From: Magnetococcus marinus MC-1
GTDB lineage: Bacteria; Pseudomonadota; Magnetococcia; Magnetococcales; Magnetococcaceae
Length of the DNA: 64,000 bases
Assembly: GCF_000014865.1 (NCBI RefSeq)
Contig: NC_008576.1
Coordinates: 2,199,501 to 2,263,500, forward strand
Direction: 5' to 3'
A model generated the notes under the pieces. It had not been told where the DNA came from and did not search any database. It was given only the letters and a program-made list of their open reading frames with translations. Position 1 is the first letter of the stretch; every line of letters starts with the position of its first letter. This document shows, in pieces, positions 9,570 to 17,860 of the stretch. The position numbers and the translations under genes are program-made.

Positions 9570-9875
9570 TTATTGGGCGGTGGGGGTTAAGGTAAAGCAG
9601 CGGTCGAGCTGGCGATTGGTCAACAAATTGGCCACGTGCTTGGGCGGGGCGACCAGTACAATATGCTTGTCAGGACCAAATTGCTGCCGTAGCGAGGCGA
9701 GTAAACCCAGACCTGTAGCATCCATGCCATCCATACTGCGCATGTAGATGACGATTTTTTCGGCCTGCATGTGGGGCTGTATGGCTGCATAGAAGGGATC
9801 AAGCAGGGTATGGTTCAAATAACCCCGTAGAAAGACATTGGCAATGGTTCCATTTCGTACCACCCGCACTGACAT
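9570..9875 (-). CDS. STAS-domain protein (anti-sigma factor antagonist-like)
   Basis: A 101-residue single STAS domain. The conserved phosphorylation loop is present as MDGMDATGLGLLASL, with Thr in the position usually occupied by the phospho-Ser of SpoIIAA-type antagonists (D-S-x-G). Such proteins bind partner-switching kinases or anti-sigma factors. No RsbW-like kinase or PP2C phosphatase is adjacent. ATG 9875 is chosen because AAAGG lies about 8 nt upstream; the frame is open to a TTG at 9893. Convergent with the alpha/beta hydrolase. Confidence 0.8.
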   Translation of the reverse strand: MSVRVVRNGTIANVFLRGYLNHTLLDPFYAAIQPHMQAEKIVIYMRSMDGMDATGLGLLASLRQQFGPDKHIVLVAPPKHVANLLTNRQLDRCFTLTPTAQ

Positions 9876-10097
9876 GGTGTCTGCCTTTCGCAAAGGGTAT
9901 GCTTTAGGATAGTTTCATCCTTATATATTTCACTGGAGATTGCAAGGCATTATCGTAAGAAATGTTAACAGGTAAGGTGATGTGTTAACATTAAGATTGA
10001 TTTGATACATTTATAACAGATAACCATTTGTAAACGTGTCAAAATACTGCTTGGTAGGGCAGGGTAGTGTTACAAAAAAAATGGATACTTAGGGAGC

Positions 10098-10148
10098 GCA
10101 AGACCCAACAAAATAGGATCTATTATGACCGAAGCTGTTGGGCCTTGC
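10098..10148 (-). terminator. Long stem-loop downstream of the chemoreceptor gene
   Basis: A 13-bp stem (GCAAGACCCAACA pairing with TGTTGGGCCTTGC, one mismatch or G-U) around a 25-nt loop. It starts 11 bp after the chemoreceptor stop. A T-run occurs only about 17 nt beyond the stem on the minus strand, so it could be a weak terminator or an mRNA-stabilising hairpin. Confidence 0.5.
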
Positions 10149-10158
10149 ACGGGTGGGG

Positions 10159-12774
10159 TTATGCCACTTTGAACTGACTGAGTAAAGATTTTACCTGCTG
10201 GGACATGGTTTTAAGATTGCCAGCCTGGGAATCTAGGGTATCACTCATATTATCAATGCTGCGGATGGCTTGCCCCATCTCTGCCATGGCGACGGCAACC
10301 GCTTTGGAGGCCGTGGCAATGTCTGAGACACGGGTGCGCATCTCGCTACTGCCCTGACTGGCGACCATGACGTTTTCGTTAACCTCGGCGACGTTGGTTG
10401 AAACCGCCGAGATAGATCGACTGACTTCGGCAATGCCCACGGAGATCTCATCGACATTGCGGTTAACATCGGAGATCCAGTTGGAGGTTTTGGTCACGTT
10501 GGTGGAGATTTCGGTATTTTCGGTCGCGGCCTCTTGCATGGCCATAGCGATGGCTTGTGCGGTACTATTTTGCTCGCGCACCGAATCAAGTATCTCCTCA
10601 TTCACCTTACCCAACAGGTTGATCGCCCCCACCACCTCACTGGATGCATGAATGGCGCGTTCGGCATCTTGGCGAATGGCGTTGATATCGTTGCTGATGG
10701 AACGGGTGGCTTCTGCGGTTTGGCGAGCCAGCTCTTTAACCTCCATGGCGACCACGCCAAAGCCTAATCCCGCTTCTCCCGCGCGGGCCGATTCGATGGA
10801 GGCGTTCAGCGCCAGCATATCGGTGCGGTCGGCAATCTCTTTAATCAGGTCAACCACTTTGACCACACTGCCGGCGGAGTGTTGTAGAGAGGCCATCACC
10901 TGGGATGCGCTGCTGGCGCTTTGACGTGCCTTGCTGGACTCATCTGAGGCCTCTTCACAACGTAGATGTACAGCGTTAAGTGAGCTGGTAATGGCGTTCA
11001 CCGACTCTGTGACCGTGAGCATGGTTTGATTGCTGTTTTCCGAGGCGTTTTGGATCGACTGCATCGCCTCTGTGGCGGTGGATAGAGATTTAGCCACTTG
11101 AATAAGGTTGGTGCTGGCCTGCTCTTCGGCGGCGGCGATAGTGGTTAGGTTGTGGGTGGCATCGTTTGCCGAGGTAGAGACCTGTTGCAAACCCGAAGAT
11201 GAGAGCGCCATATTGGTGGTGATTTGGCGCAGATTGCCGCTCATCTCTTCAGAAGATTGTGCCACCCGGTCGGTGCGTTGCGAGACCGCTGCCGACTCAC
11301 TGGAGAGCCGTTCAGAGAGCTCTTTGAGCGACTGTGAAGCGTCGATCAATGCAATGCCACTCTCGTTTAAGGCCGTGACCACAGAGGTCCACTGGTTGGC
11401 CATGCTGCTAAGCTCCTCGCCCAGGTGGCAGATCTCATCCTGTCCCTGTAGATCCAGCACCGTGGTGAGCTCGCCGGCGGCCAATCGGTTGGCAAAATCA
11501 CGCAGACGCCCCAGGGGGCGGATAATGGAGAGGGTGATGATAAAACCAGCCACAGCTGCGAGCAACAAGCCCATGATCATCACATGGGTCGAGAGACTTT
11601 TGACATCCTGAGCGATTGTCCTAGAGCCCTCTGCGGTGCTTTTAGCCAGTGTTAGGGCATGCGCAACGGTTTGGTTTATTTGGGCTGCTAAGGCATCACC
11701 CAAAGTATTGGAACGGGTAGCCAAGTTTTTCATGGCTTGTTGCTGGTTGGCGAGTTGTTGACTGGTTAGCATAAAGTTTTCAGCTTCTTGGCTTAGTACC
11801 TCGGTAAGCTGCTTGTTCACCTTTTCAATGATCTCGCGTAGCTCGGTGGCATCGACCCACATCACCCGGTTGTTGGGTTCAAAGTTGCCGTCCAACAATT
11901 GGGTAATATAAAGGGCGGCTTTGCTCCGTTCCTGCTCATAGCTTTGTTTATGTTCGGTGAGTGCGGCAAGGGTCAAGCTGTTGCCATATTTCTGCATGGC
12001 GATGCCTGCCTTGGCTAAATGGGTATTGATTTTGTTGGCCAGCAGGGTCCAGACATTATCCTTACCCGCCAGTTCCTTCATGGTATAGTCTGCTTGGATA
12101 CGCTGTTGCAGACGCTGCATAGCGCCCTGTTCAAAAGCGGCGGCGAGGGTTAAAATTTCTGCAAAGGCGTGATCCACTTTTGCCGCAGCTTGTTTACGTT
12201 TTATGCGTAATGCGTGCAGTTGCGCCGCTTGGCGATAGATCTGCTGAAGGACCGGAGTATACTCCTGTTGAAAAAAAACAGAGGCTTTTTGGGCGGTGCC
12301 ATGGAGCGCCACATTTTGCACCACACCCCCTACCGCACAGGCCCGCAACAGCGATTGACTTTGTACCACAAAATTTTCAGCCGCGTGTTGGCTGGCCTGC
12401 TCTAGGATGGTCATTTCCGTCAGTGAAAGGGTGGGATCCAGCAGACGCTGTACGCCGGCCCGCTGAGCGGCCACCGCAAGTTTCATCTGTTGCGCATTGC
12501 CCAGCACGCCTTGCGAACCAATAAGCGTGGTGGTGTTGGACTGCATGCGATCGACCCCTCGGTAGCCCAGCATGCCCACCACCGCCATAGCCACAATAAT
12601 TAAAGCAAAACCACCCCCCAAGCGTTCACCAACGCGAAAATTAAGCATGGGCCGCAGTAAGCCATCTCGGATAAGCGGGCTGCGCGTAGCAGGTATGGGC
12701 TGTGGGGCCCTGGGTGCGGGCTGGTTGGTGGTCTGCATGGAGGGTTTGCGGTGTCCACTGCTGCCAGTAACCAT
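10159..12774 (-). CDS. Methyl-accepting chemotaxis protein
   Basis: Transmembrane chemoreceptor of about 871 residues. TM1 is FALIIVAMAVVGMLG near residues 55-70. A roughly 330-residue mostly helical, Gln/Ala-rich sensor region with no recognised fold name follows. TM2 is MGLLLAAVAGFIITL, then a HAMP domain beginning IIRPLGRLRDFANRL. The signalling hairpin carries the core ALNASIESARAGEAGLGFGVVA that binds CheA/CheW. The start is uncertain: ATG 12774 follows GAAGAGGGG closely, and MQTTNQ or MLNFRV further in are possible. The IS66 element ends only 48 bp upstream of the putative start, so its original promoter region has been displaced. No CheA or CheW is adjacent. Confidence 0.92.
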   Translation of the reverse strand: MVTGSSGHRKPSMQTTNQPAPRAPQPIPATRSPLIRDGLLRPMLNFRVGERLGGGFALIIVAMAVVGMLGYRGVDRMQSNTTTLIGSQGVLGNAQQMKLAVAAQRAGVQRLLDPTLSLTEMTILEQASQHAAENFVVQSQSLLRACAVGGVVQNVALHGTAQKASVFFQQEYTPVLQQIYRQAAQLHALRIKRKQAAAKVDHAFAEILTLAAAFEQGAMQRLQQRIQADYTMKELAGKDNVWTLLANKINTHLAKAGIAMQKYGNSLTLAALTEHKQSYEQERSKAALYITQLLDGNFEPNNRVMWVDATELREIIEKVNKQLTEVLSQEAENFMLTSQQLANQQQAMKNLATRSNTLGDALAAQINQTVAHALTLAKSTAEGSRTIAQDVKSLSTHVMIMGLLLAAVAGFIITLSIIRPLGRLRDFANRLAAGELTTVLDLQGQDEICHLGEELSSMANQWTSVVTALNESGIALIDASQSLKELSERLSSESAAVSQRTDRVAQSSEEMSGNLRQITTNMALSSSGLQQVSTSANDATHNLTTIAAAEEQASTNLIQVAKSLSTATEAMQSIQNASENSNQTMLTVTESVNAITSSLNAVHLRCEEASDESSKARQSASSASQVMASLQHSAGSVVKVVDLIKEIADRTDMLALNASIESARAGEAGLGFGVVAMEVKELARQTAEATRSISNDINAIRQDAERAIHASSEVVGAINLLGKVNEEILDSVREQNSTAQAIAMAMQEAATENTEISTNVTKTSNWISDVNRNVDEISVGIAEVSRSISAVSTNVAEVNENVMVASQGSSEMRTRVSDIATASKAVAVAMAEMGQAIRSIDNMSDTLDSQAGNLKTMSQQVKSLLSQFKVA

Positions 12775-12821
12775 GGCCCCTCTTCCCAAAATTTGGTTGC
12801 TATCGTGGGGCGTAGCACGCC

Positions 12822-12829
12822 TTTTGAAC
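12822..12829. repeat. IS66 target site duplication, left copy
   Basis: TTTTGAAC immediately outside the left terminal repeat, identical to bases 15255-15262 outside the right end. Generated by staggered cutting on insertion. Confidence 0.95.
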
Positions 12830-12850
12830 GTAAGCGCCCATTTATCCCCA
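12830..12850. repeat. IS66 terminal inverted repeat, left
   Basis: Twenty-one bases beginning GTAAGCGCCC, exactly complementary to 15234-15254; similarity stops after this length. Confidence 0.94.
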
Positions 12851-12854
12851 TCAA

Positions 12855-14435
12855 CTACCCTGCCGGTTCAGCAGCAGATTTCAAATTCCACGGGAGCAAC
12901 AAGTCGAACTCATCCACGGTTTGCGCTGTGGCGAGGCCCTCAAAGACCTTTGTGAGATAGACGAAGGGCTCCCAACCATTGGCTTTGGCCGTTTCAATCA
13001 AACTGTAGAGGTTTGCCGAGGCCTTTGCACCTCGAACAGAGTTGCTGAAGAGCCAATTTTTCCTGCCAATCACAAAGGGGCGAATGGCGTTCTCGGCTCT
13101 GTTGTTGTCAATTTCCAGGCGTCCATCATCAAGATATCGAATCAGAGAGGACCACTGATTGGTCAGATATCCCATCGCTTCGCCGAGTTTGCTTTTCGGT
13201 AACACCCCTGCTCGATTATCTTCCAGCCAGGTTTTCAACTCATCGATAATGGGGCGGGAACGCTCCTGGCGCACCTTGTAACGTCGCTCTGGAGTAGCCT
13301 CTTCCTCACGCAGATCCTTTTCCACAGCGTACAGTTTCCGGATCAGCGACAGTGCCTGCCCAGCCTTGCCTATCTTGCCTTTTTTGGATTTTCCCAACGC
13401 TTTGATCGCCTCGTCGAATTGACGACGGGCATGCGCAAAACACCCCATCAGGATCACATCTTCCTGCGCACCCACACCCAGATAACCTGCATACCCATCC
13501 GTTTGCAACCAGCCTTTATAGCCCGCCAACAGCCGTTTCGGAACCTCGGCACCGCGTGTGGGATCGTAATCAAACAAAATCACCGGACTACCCGGGGGAC
13601 CACCTCGCTGTACCCACATATAGGAGTTGCTGGCTGCAACTTTATCTTTTTCCTTAAGCACTTGAATCGTAGTTTCATCCATCTGCAGGATATCGTAATC
13701 CAGCATCTTGTCCCGCATCAGATTGATCAACGGCTGCACCAGTTGGCCGCACTGGATCATCCAATTGGCCAGCGTGGTTCGACAGACATCAATCCCTGCA
13801 CGGGTCAGAATGGCGCCCTGTCGATAGAGCGGTAACCCATCGGCATACTTGGATACCGCCACATGGGCCAATAGAGCAGCTGTAGCCAACGCCTTGGGAA
13901 TGGGACGTTTGGGTGTAGGGGCCGTCTTCACGCCCTGTTTGCAATGAGGACAGCCATATTTGATCTGGATGTGCCGCAATACCTGCACCTTGGCCGGAAT
14001 AATATCCAGTTGCTCGCTGGTCTCACGGCCAATCTCGACCAAATGGTGACCATCCAGGCCACAAACCAATGCCGACTCAGGCAACTCATGAATGATATCC
14101 ACCCGGGGTAGCCACTCTGGCAATGGCTTGCGCCCTTTGGACTTCACTTTGCGGCTATGGGCAGGAACCTGGATCTCTTCGGCATCCTCTTCAGGTTCCT
14201 CGGCAGCCGTCACTTCTGCCTCATCGAACAGACCCAACTGACGGGGATCGCTCTTCTCACTGGAACGCCCAAACCGCTTGGCAATGAGAATATTCAGCTT
14301 CTCCCTCAGAAGCTGGGCTTCATGCTCCATACGCTTGCTTTTGTCCTGTAAAAGGACATTTTCAGCCTGCAAGGAAAGTATTATTTCCCGCAAAGCGGCA
14401 GGGTCATCAGGGAGTGTCTTTGGTAGCGTTTTCAT
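12855..14435 (-). CDS. tnpC: IS66-family transposase TnpC
   Basis: The 526-residue transposase proper of the IS66 element. An N-terminal leucine-zipper-like helix (LREIILSLQAENVLLQDK) is followed by a zinc-binding YGCPHCKQGV motif and the DDE catalytic domain. Catalytic residues are the Asp of LQMDETTIQVL, the Asp of QTDGYAGYLG and the Glu of NNRAENAIRPF. It starts 35 bp after tnpB on the same strand. The stop lies 25 bp inside the left end of the element. No frameshift or internal stop. Confidence 0.96.
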   Translation of the reverse strand: MKTLPKTLPDDPAALREIILSLQAENVLLQDKSKRMEHEAQLLREKLNILIAKRFGRSSEKSDPRQLGLFDEAEVTAAEEPEEDAEEIQVPAHSRKVKSKGRKPLPEWLPRVDIIHELPESALVCGLDGHHLVEIGRETSEQLDIIPAKVQVLRHIQIKYGCPHCKQGVKTAPTPKRPIPKALATAALLAHVAVSKYADGLPLYRQGAILTRAGIDVCRTTLANWMIQCGQLVQPLINLMRDKMLDYDILQMDETTIQVLKEKDKVAASNSYMWVQRGGPPGSPVILFDYDPTRGAEVPKRLLAGYKGWLQTDGYAGYLGVGAQEDVILMGCFAHARRQFDEAIKALGKSKKGKIGKAGQALSLIRKLYAVEKDLREEEATPERRYKVRQERSRPIIDELKTWLEDNRAGVLPKSKLGEAMGYLTNQWSSLIRYLDDGRLEIDNNRAENAIRPFVIGRKNWLFSNSVRGAKASANLYSLIETAKANGWEPFVYLTKVFEGLATAQTVDEFDLLLPWNLKSAAEPAG

Positions 14436-14470
14436 AGCCGAAATTATACCAAAAAAACCGCCTTAACACT

Positions 14471-14830
14471 CTATACAATCGAAGAAAAATGCAGTTTATT
14501 GTGACCCTTCATTGCCGCCAGGTTGTAGCCATCAAGTAGCCAATTCAGCTGCCGCCCCGTGATTTGGATTTCTGCGGCACCTCCCTGGCGCAACCAGTGA
14601 AATCGGTCCTTTTCCAGCCGCTTTTGCCACAGGCAGAAGCCATTACGTTCCCAGTAAAGGATTTTCACCTTGTCCAATGATCGATTGCGAAACACGAACA
14701 GAGCCTCATCAAAGGGATTCAACTCCAGTTCTGCCTCCACCAATGCAGCCAGTCCGTTGATCCCCTTCCTGAAATCCACCGGCTCCAAACAAAGATGGAC
14801 GACAGAAATATCCGGCGATGGGCGCATCAT
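14471..14830 (-). CDS. tnpB: IS66 accessory protein TnpB (Orf2)
   Basis: A 119-residue IS66 Orf2 protein. The family signature CLEPVDFRKGINGLAALVE is near the N-terminus and RNRSLDKVKILYWERNGFCLW in the centre. It is required for IS66 transposition in characterised elements, with biochemical role unclear. The ATG overlaps the tnpA stop in TGATG, a translational-coupling arrangement; the frame upstream of this ATG overlaps tnpA and is not coding. Confidence 0.94.
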   Translation of the reverse strand: MMRPSPDISVVHLCLEPVDFRKGINGLAALVEAELELNPFDEALFVFRNRSLDKVKILYWERNGFCLWQKRLEKDRFHWLRQGGAAEIQITGRQLNWLLDGYNLAAMKGHNKLHFSSIV

Positions 14831-15171
14831 CACAAGGCTGCCACAGATCGCAGGACAGAGAGCAAGCTCTCGCCACCATTCCCTGACCACTCCACCGTCA
14901 TACCATTTGGGAACTGAATCCGGCAGACCCCTGCTGAAGACTTTGAACTCAATTCCAATCGCTGAAAACGTCGCTTGCCTGATCCTGACTCTTCCAGAAA
15001 ACCCATTTGCGTCAGCTTGCGCTTCCAAAAATACAACGATGGAAGGCTCAGCTTATGGACTTCAGCGTACTCCTTAATGGTGCCGACCTCAGAACGACAA
15101 CTGCGTAAATGATCCAGCCAGTACCGCTGCTTCTCACTCAGCACAGACGCCTCAATTGATTTGTCTTCCAT
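14830..15171 (-). CDS. tnpA: IS66 accessory protein TnpA (Orf1)
   Basis: A 113-residue small protein with an N-terminal helix-turn-helix-like segment (VGTIKEYAEVHKLSLPSLYFWK), typical of IS66 Orf1, likely DNA binding. An AGGAGG ribosome-binding site sits directly upstream of ATG 15171, close to the right terminal repeat. It overlaps tnpB by one base. Confidence 0.9.
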   Translation of the reverse strand: MEDKSIEASVLSEKQRYWLDHLRSCRSEVGTIKEYAEVHKLSLPSLYFWKRKLTQMGFLEESGSGKRRFQRLELSSKSSAGVCRIQFPNGMTVEWSGNGGESLLSVLRSVAAL

Positions 15172-15233
15172 GTTCGCCTCCTAAAATTTTGAATTTCAGA
15201 AAGCGTGACATACCTTCAGATCAAACTGAACCC

Positions 15234-15254
15234 TGGGGATAAATGGGCGCTTAC
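15234..15254. repeat. IS66 terminal inverted repeat, right
   Basis: Twenty-one bases ending GGGCGCTTAC, the exact reverse complement of 12830-12850. Confidence 0.94.
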
Positions 15255-15262
15255 TTTTGAAC
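15255..15262. repeat. IS66 target site duplication, right copy
   Basis: TTTTGAAC directly after the right terminal repeat, matching the left copy at 12822-12829. Confidence 0.95.
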
Positions 15263-15499
15263 AGGCGCGGTCGAAGCTCTTTCATGGCGGTGTGTCTATT
15301 CTGGATAGAGGAAGGGTTCAGCAGGGGCTATATGCACACCTGCCTAACACTGGCGCTATCATTCCCGCTATGGGTGACAAACGTGTGGACGCTCTGTAGA
15401 GAGTTTGTGCGGTCAGGGCGTGGTAGGCATATTTTTGGAAAAATGCGCGCTTGGATACCCTGTTTTGCTCGGGTTTGGCAAAAAGGGTTTATGTACGAA

Positions 15500-15536
15500 G
15501 GCGTACCATCCAAGGCAATCGCCTAGATGGTACGCC
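15500..15536 (-). terminator. Stem-loop after the CoA-transferase gene
   Basis: A perfect 11-bp stem (GGCGTACCATC with GATGGTACGCC) whose loop can pair further (AGGC with GCCT). It starts 6 bp after the stop of the CoA-transferase/GNAT gene. There is no T-run on the minus strand, so it may act as an mRNA 3' stabiliser or Rho-assisted terminator. Confidence 0.55.
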
Positions 15537-15542
15537 GCAGAT

Positions 15543-17387
15543 TTAATCCTCGCTGGGAAAGGTGTAACCCATACACACTTCCATGGGGTCATCTGAAGGG
15601 ATGCGGGTAAAGTTGACCTTTTCCAATGTCTTGAGCATAGGGGTGTTCTCTGGGCGCACATACGCCACCATGCGTGTAAGCTTGCGTTGTGCGGCGATCT
15701 GTAAGAGTCGCTTGGTTAGGGTGCGCGCCAAACCGTGGCCGCGCATATTTTCGCGCACCACAAAGGCGACCTCGCCCATGTTGGTGGCTTCAATATAGTA
15801 ATAGCGCCCGACAGCCTCGATCTGTTCAAACACCCCTTCTTTACGGATAATACAGAGGGCTGGATCTTTGGATTGATCCACGTTAACCAGCGAGTGGGCC
15901 TTTTCACGGGACATCTGCTCGGGATTATAACGGTAACGTAGCAGTTTGGTCTCTTGGGTGTGCGAATAGAAAAACTCTTGCAGATGCCGCTCGTCCGAAG
16001 GGTGCAAGGGACGTATAAAAAAGTGACCAGGGCAATTGAGGGTAATCTTCTCCATCTCCACCGAGCCAAACTCTTGCAGGGTTGAGGTGTGGCTATGTTG
16101 ATAGGTGGGTACCCAAAAGTGTTCTCTTACCTTTTCCAACAGCCAATCCCTAAAATCGGGATGGGCCACTTGGATCAGTTCCAGGGCACGCTCACGGATG
16201 CTCTTACCCCGCAGCGAGGCAATGCCGTATTCGGTGACCACATAGTGAACATCCCCCCGCGTGGTAACCACCCCAGAACCCTCTGCAATAAAGGGTACAA
16301 TGCGAGAAACCGTGCCGCTCTTGGTGGTGGAGGGCAGCGCGATGATGGGACGTCCCCCCCGGCTTAGGTTGGCACCACGAATAAAATCTACCTGACCACC
16401 AATACCGCTGTAGAAGCGATGCCCTACCGAATCGGATACCACTTGGCCGGTGAGATCTACTTCGATGGCGCTGTTGATGGCCACCACTTGATCATTTTTA
16501 CCAATGATGGCGGGATTGTTCACATACTCCGAAGGCAGAAACTCGAAATGGGGATTTTCATCCACATAGTCGTAGATGCGTTTGGTGCCCACGCAGAATG
16601 AGGTGACACTGCGGCCCCGGCGAATTTTTTTATAACGGTTATTAATGTTGCCATTTTGGAGTAGCTCAATAACCCCATCGCTTACCATTTCGCTATGCAA
16701 ACCAAGGTCGTTATGGTTGCTTAAACTGCTCAAAATGGCATTGGGGATTCGGCCTGCCCCCAGTTGCAGACAGCTGCCATCATTCACCAGCATGGCGACA
16801 TATTGGCCAATACGTTGGCTCACTTCATCGGTACCCTGCACGGGCAGTTCGACAATGGGTGTGTTGATCTCTACCGCATAGTCAATTTGATCAATGTGGA
16901 TAAAACTCTCCCCAAAGGTGCGGGGCATAAAGGCGTTGATTTGGACGATAACATGTTTCGCATGGCGCACGGCGCTGGAGACCACATCCACCGAGACCCC
17001 CATGGAACAAAAACCGTTTACATCAGGTGGTGTCACCTGAATGATGGCCACATCCAGCGGTAGCAAACCCTCTTCAAACAGAGCAGGCACCTCAGAAAGA
17101 AACGAGGGGGTGTAGTCCGCATAACCGTGTTGCACTGCTTCACGAGGGCCGCGCCCCAAAAAGAGCGAATTAAGACGCAAGTGATTCTTATATTTGGCCT
17201 CTGCCCAAGGGGTTTCGCCGAGGGTTAAAATGTGTGTTAACTCAATATCATGAAACAGATCAATATGGGCCAATAACTGCTGGACCACGGCTACCGGACT
17301 GGCCGCGTTGGAGCCAATGAAAACCCTATCTCCTGCTTTAAGAACCCGTTTCCATTCCTGCTTGCCTAACACCGACACCACTTCCAT
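15543..17387 (-). CDS. Acetyl-CoA hydrolase/CoA-transferase fused to a GNAT acetyltransferase
   Basis: A two-domain protein of 614 residues. Residues 1 to about 440 are an acetyl-CoA hydrolase/transferase of the 4-hydroxybutyrate CoA-transferase type. They include LGAGRIPNAILSSL, the candidate catalytic Glu in YVVTEYGIASLRGKSIRERA, and SGTVSRIVPFIA. The last 150 or so residues are a GNAT domain with the acetyl-CoA pyrophosphate loop ENMRGHGLARTL and a preceding beta strand EVAFVV. The fusion joins CoA-ester chemistry to acetyl transfer, reminiscent of acyl-CoA synthetase/GNAT protein acetyltransferases. ATG 17387 is preceded by TAGGAG at an 8-nt spacing. Substrate unknown. Confidence 0.85.
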   Translation of the reverse strand: MEVVSVLGKQEWKRVLKAGDRVFIGSNAASPVAVVQQLLAHIDLFHDIELTHILTLGETPWAEAKYKNHLRLNSLFLGRGPREAVQHGYADYTPSFLSEVPALFEEGLLPLDVAIIQVTPPDVNGFCSMGVSVDVVSSAVRHAKHVIVQINAFMPRTFGESFIHIDQIDYAVEINTPIVELPVQGTDEVSQRIGQYVAMLVNDGSCLQLGAGRIPNAILSSLSNHNDLGLHSEMVSDGVIELLQNGNINNRYKKIRRGRSVTSFCVGTKRIYDYVDENPHFEFLPSEYVNNPAIIGKNDQVVAINSAIEVDLTGQVVSDSVGHRFYSGIGGQVDFIRGANLSRGGRPIIALPSTTKSGTVSRIVPFIAEGSGVVTTRGDVHYVVTEYGIASLRGKSIRERALELIQVAHPDFRDWLLEKVREHFWVPTYQHSHTSTLQEFGSVEMEKITLNCPGHFFIRPLHPSDERHLQEFFYSHTQETKLLRYRYNPEQMSREKAHSLVNVDQSKDPALCIIRKEGVFEQIEAVGRYYYIEATNMGEVAFVVRENMRGHGLARTLTKRLLQIAAQRKLTRMVAYVRPENTPMLKTLEKVNFTRIPSDDPMEVCMGYTFPSED

Positions 17388-17860
17388 AACCAATACTCCT
17401 ACCAAACTTTACCACGGCGGGGCCACAGAATAGCCCCAACGTTAAAAGGACCAACAGCACACGCTGTTCCCCCTTGTATGCGCCCTGCGGGATAAAATGT
17501 CCAGAGCACCCATTTGAATAAGGACGATCATTCAGCGTAATATAGACAGCCCATTATATAGCCCGCAAAATATCACCAAAATGTCATGAGTAGAGCAGGG
17601 TGTAAGGGGCTGCTTTTTGGTTAAATCAATTGAATAACCATGCATGTTCAATAAGATAAAATTGTTACCCCAAACGGTTTACACAGGTGATGGGGAACAT
17701 CGCGAAACAGCAAGAATTTCTCAACTGTTCATTGGAGCCCATTTGTGGCACCATACAAACACGCAATGGCAATTTATTGGTCATTTCGCTGGTGGTATCG
17801 TTAGATCTTGCGATGATCTCTTTGCTGCAAGATTTTGCTTGATGAGGAATGTTAACAGAG
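17388..17860. other. Divergent intergenic region, no gene seen
   Basis: About 470 bp between the CoA-transferase (minus) and the kinase (plus). It is AT-rich in 17520-17680, with several TATAAT-like hexamers (for example ATTATATAG near 17553). It should hold both promoters, but I could not fix either. No convincing small open frame. Confidence 0.5.

Larger units (their letters stand above)
12830..15254 (-). mobile_element. Complete IS66-family insertion sequence (2425 bp)
   Basis: Bounded by perfect 21-bp terminal inverted repeats that begin GTAAGCGCCCATTTATCCCC and flanked by the direct 8-bp target duplication TTTTGAAC. It carries the canonical IS66 trio tnpA, tnpB and tnpC on the minus strand, all apparently full length. 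The 8-bp duplication and GTAA ends are the family hallmarks. Identical repeats and intact genes argue for a recent, possibly still active, insertion. Confidence 0.96.
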
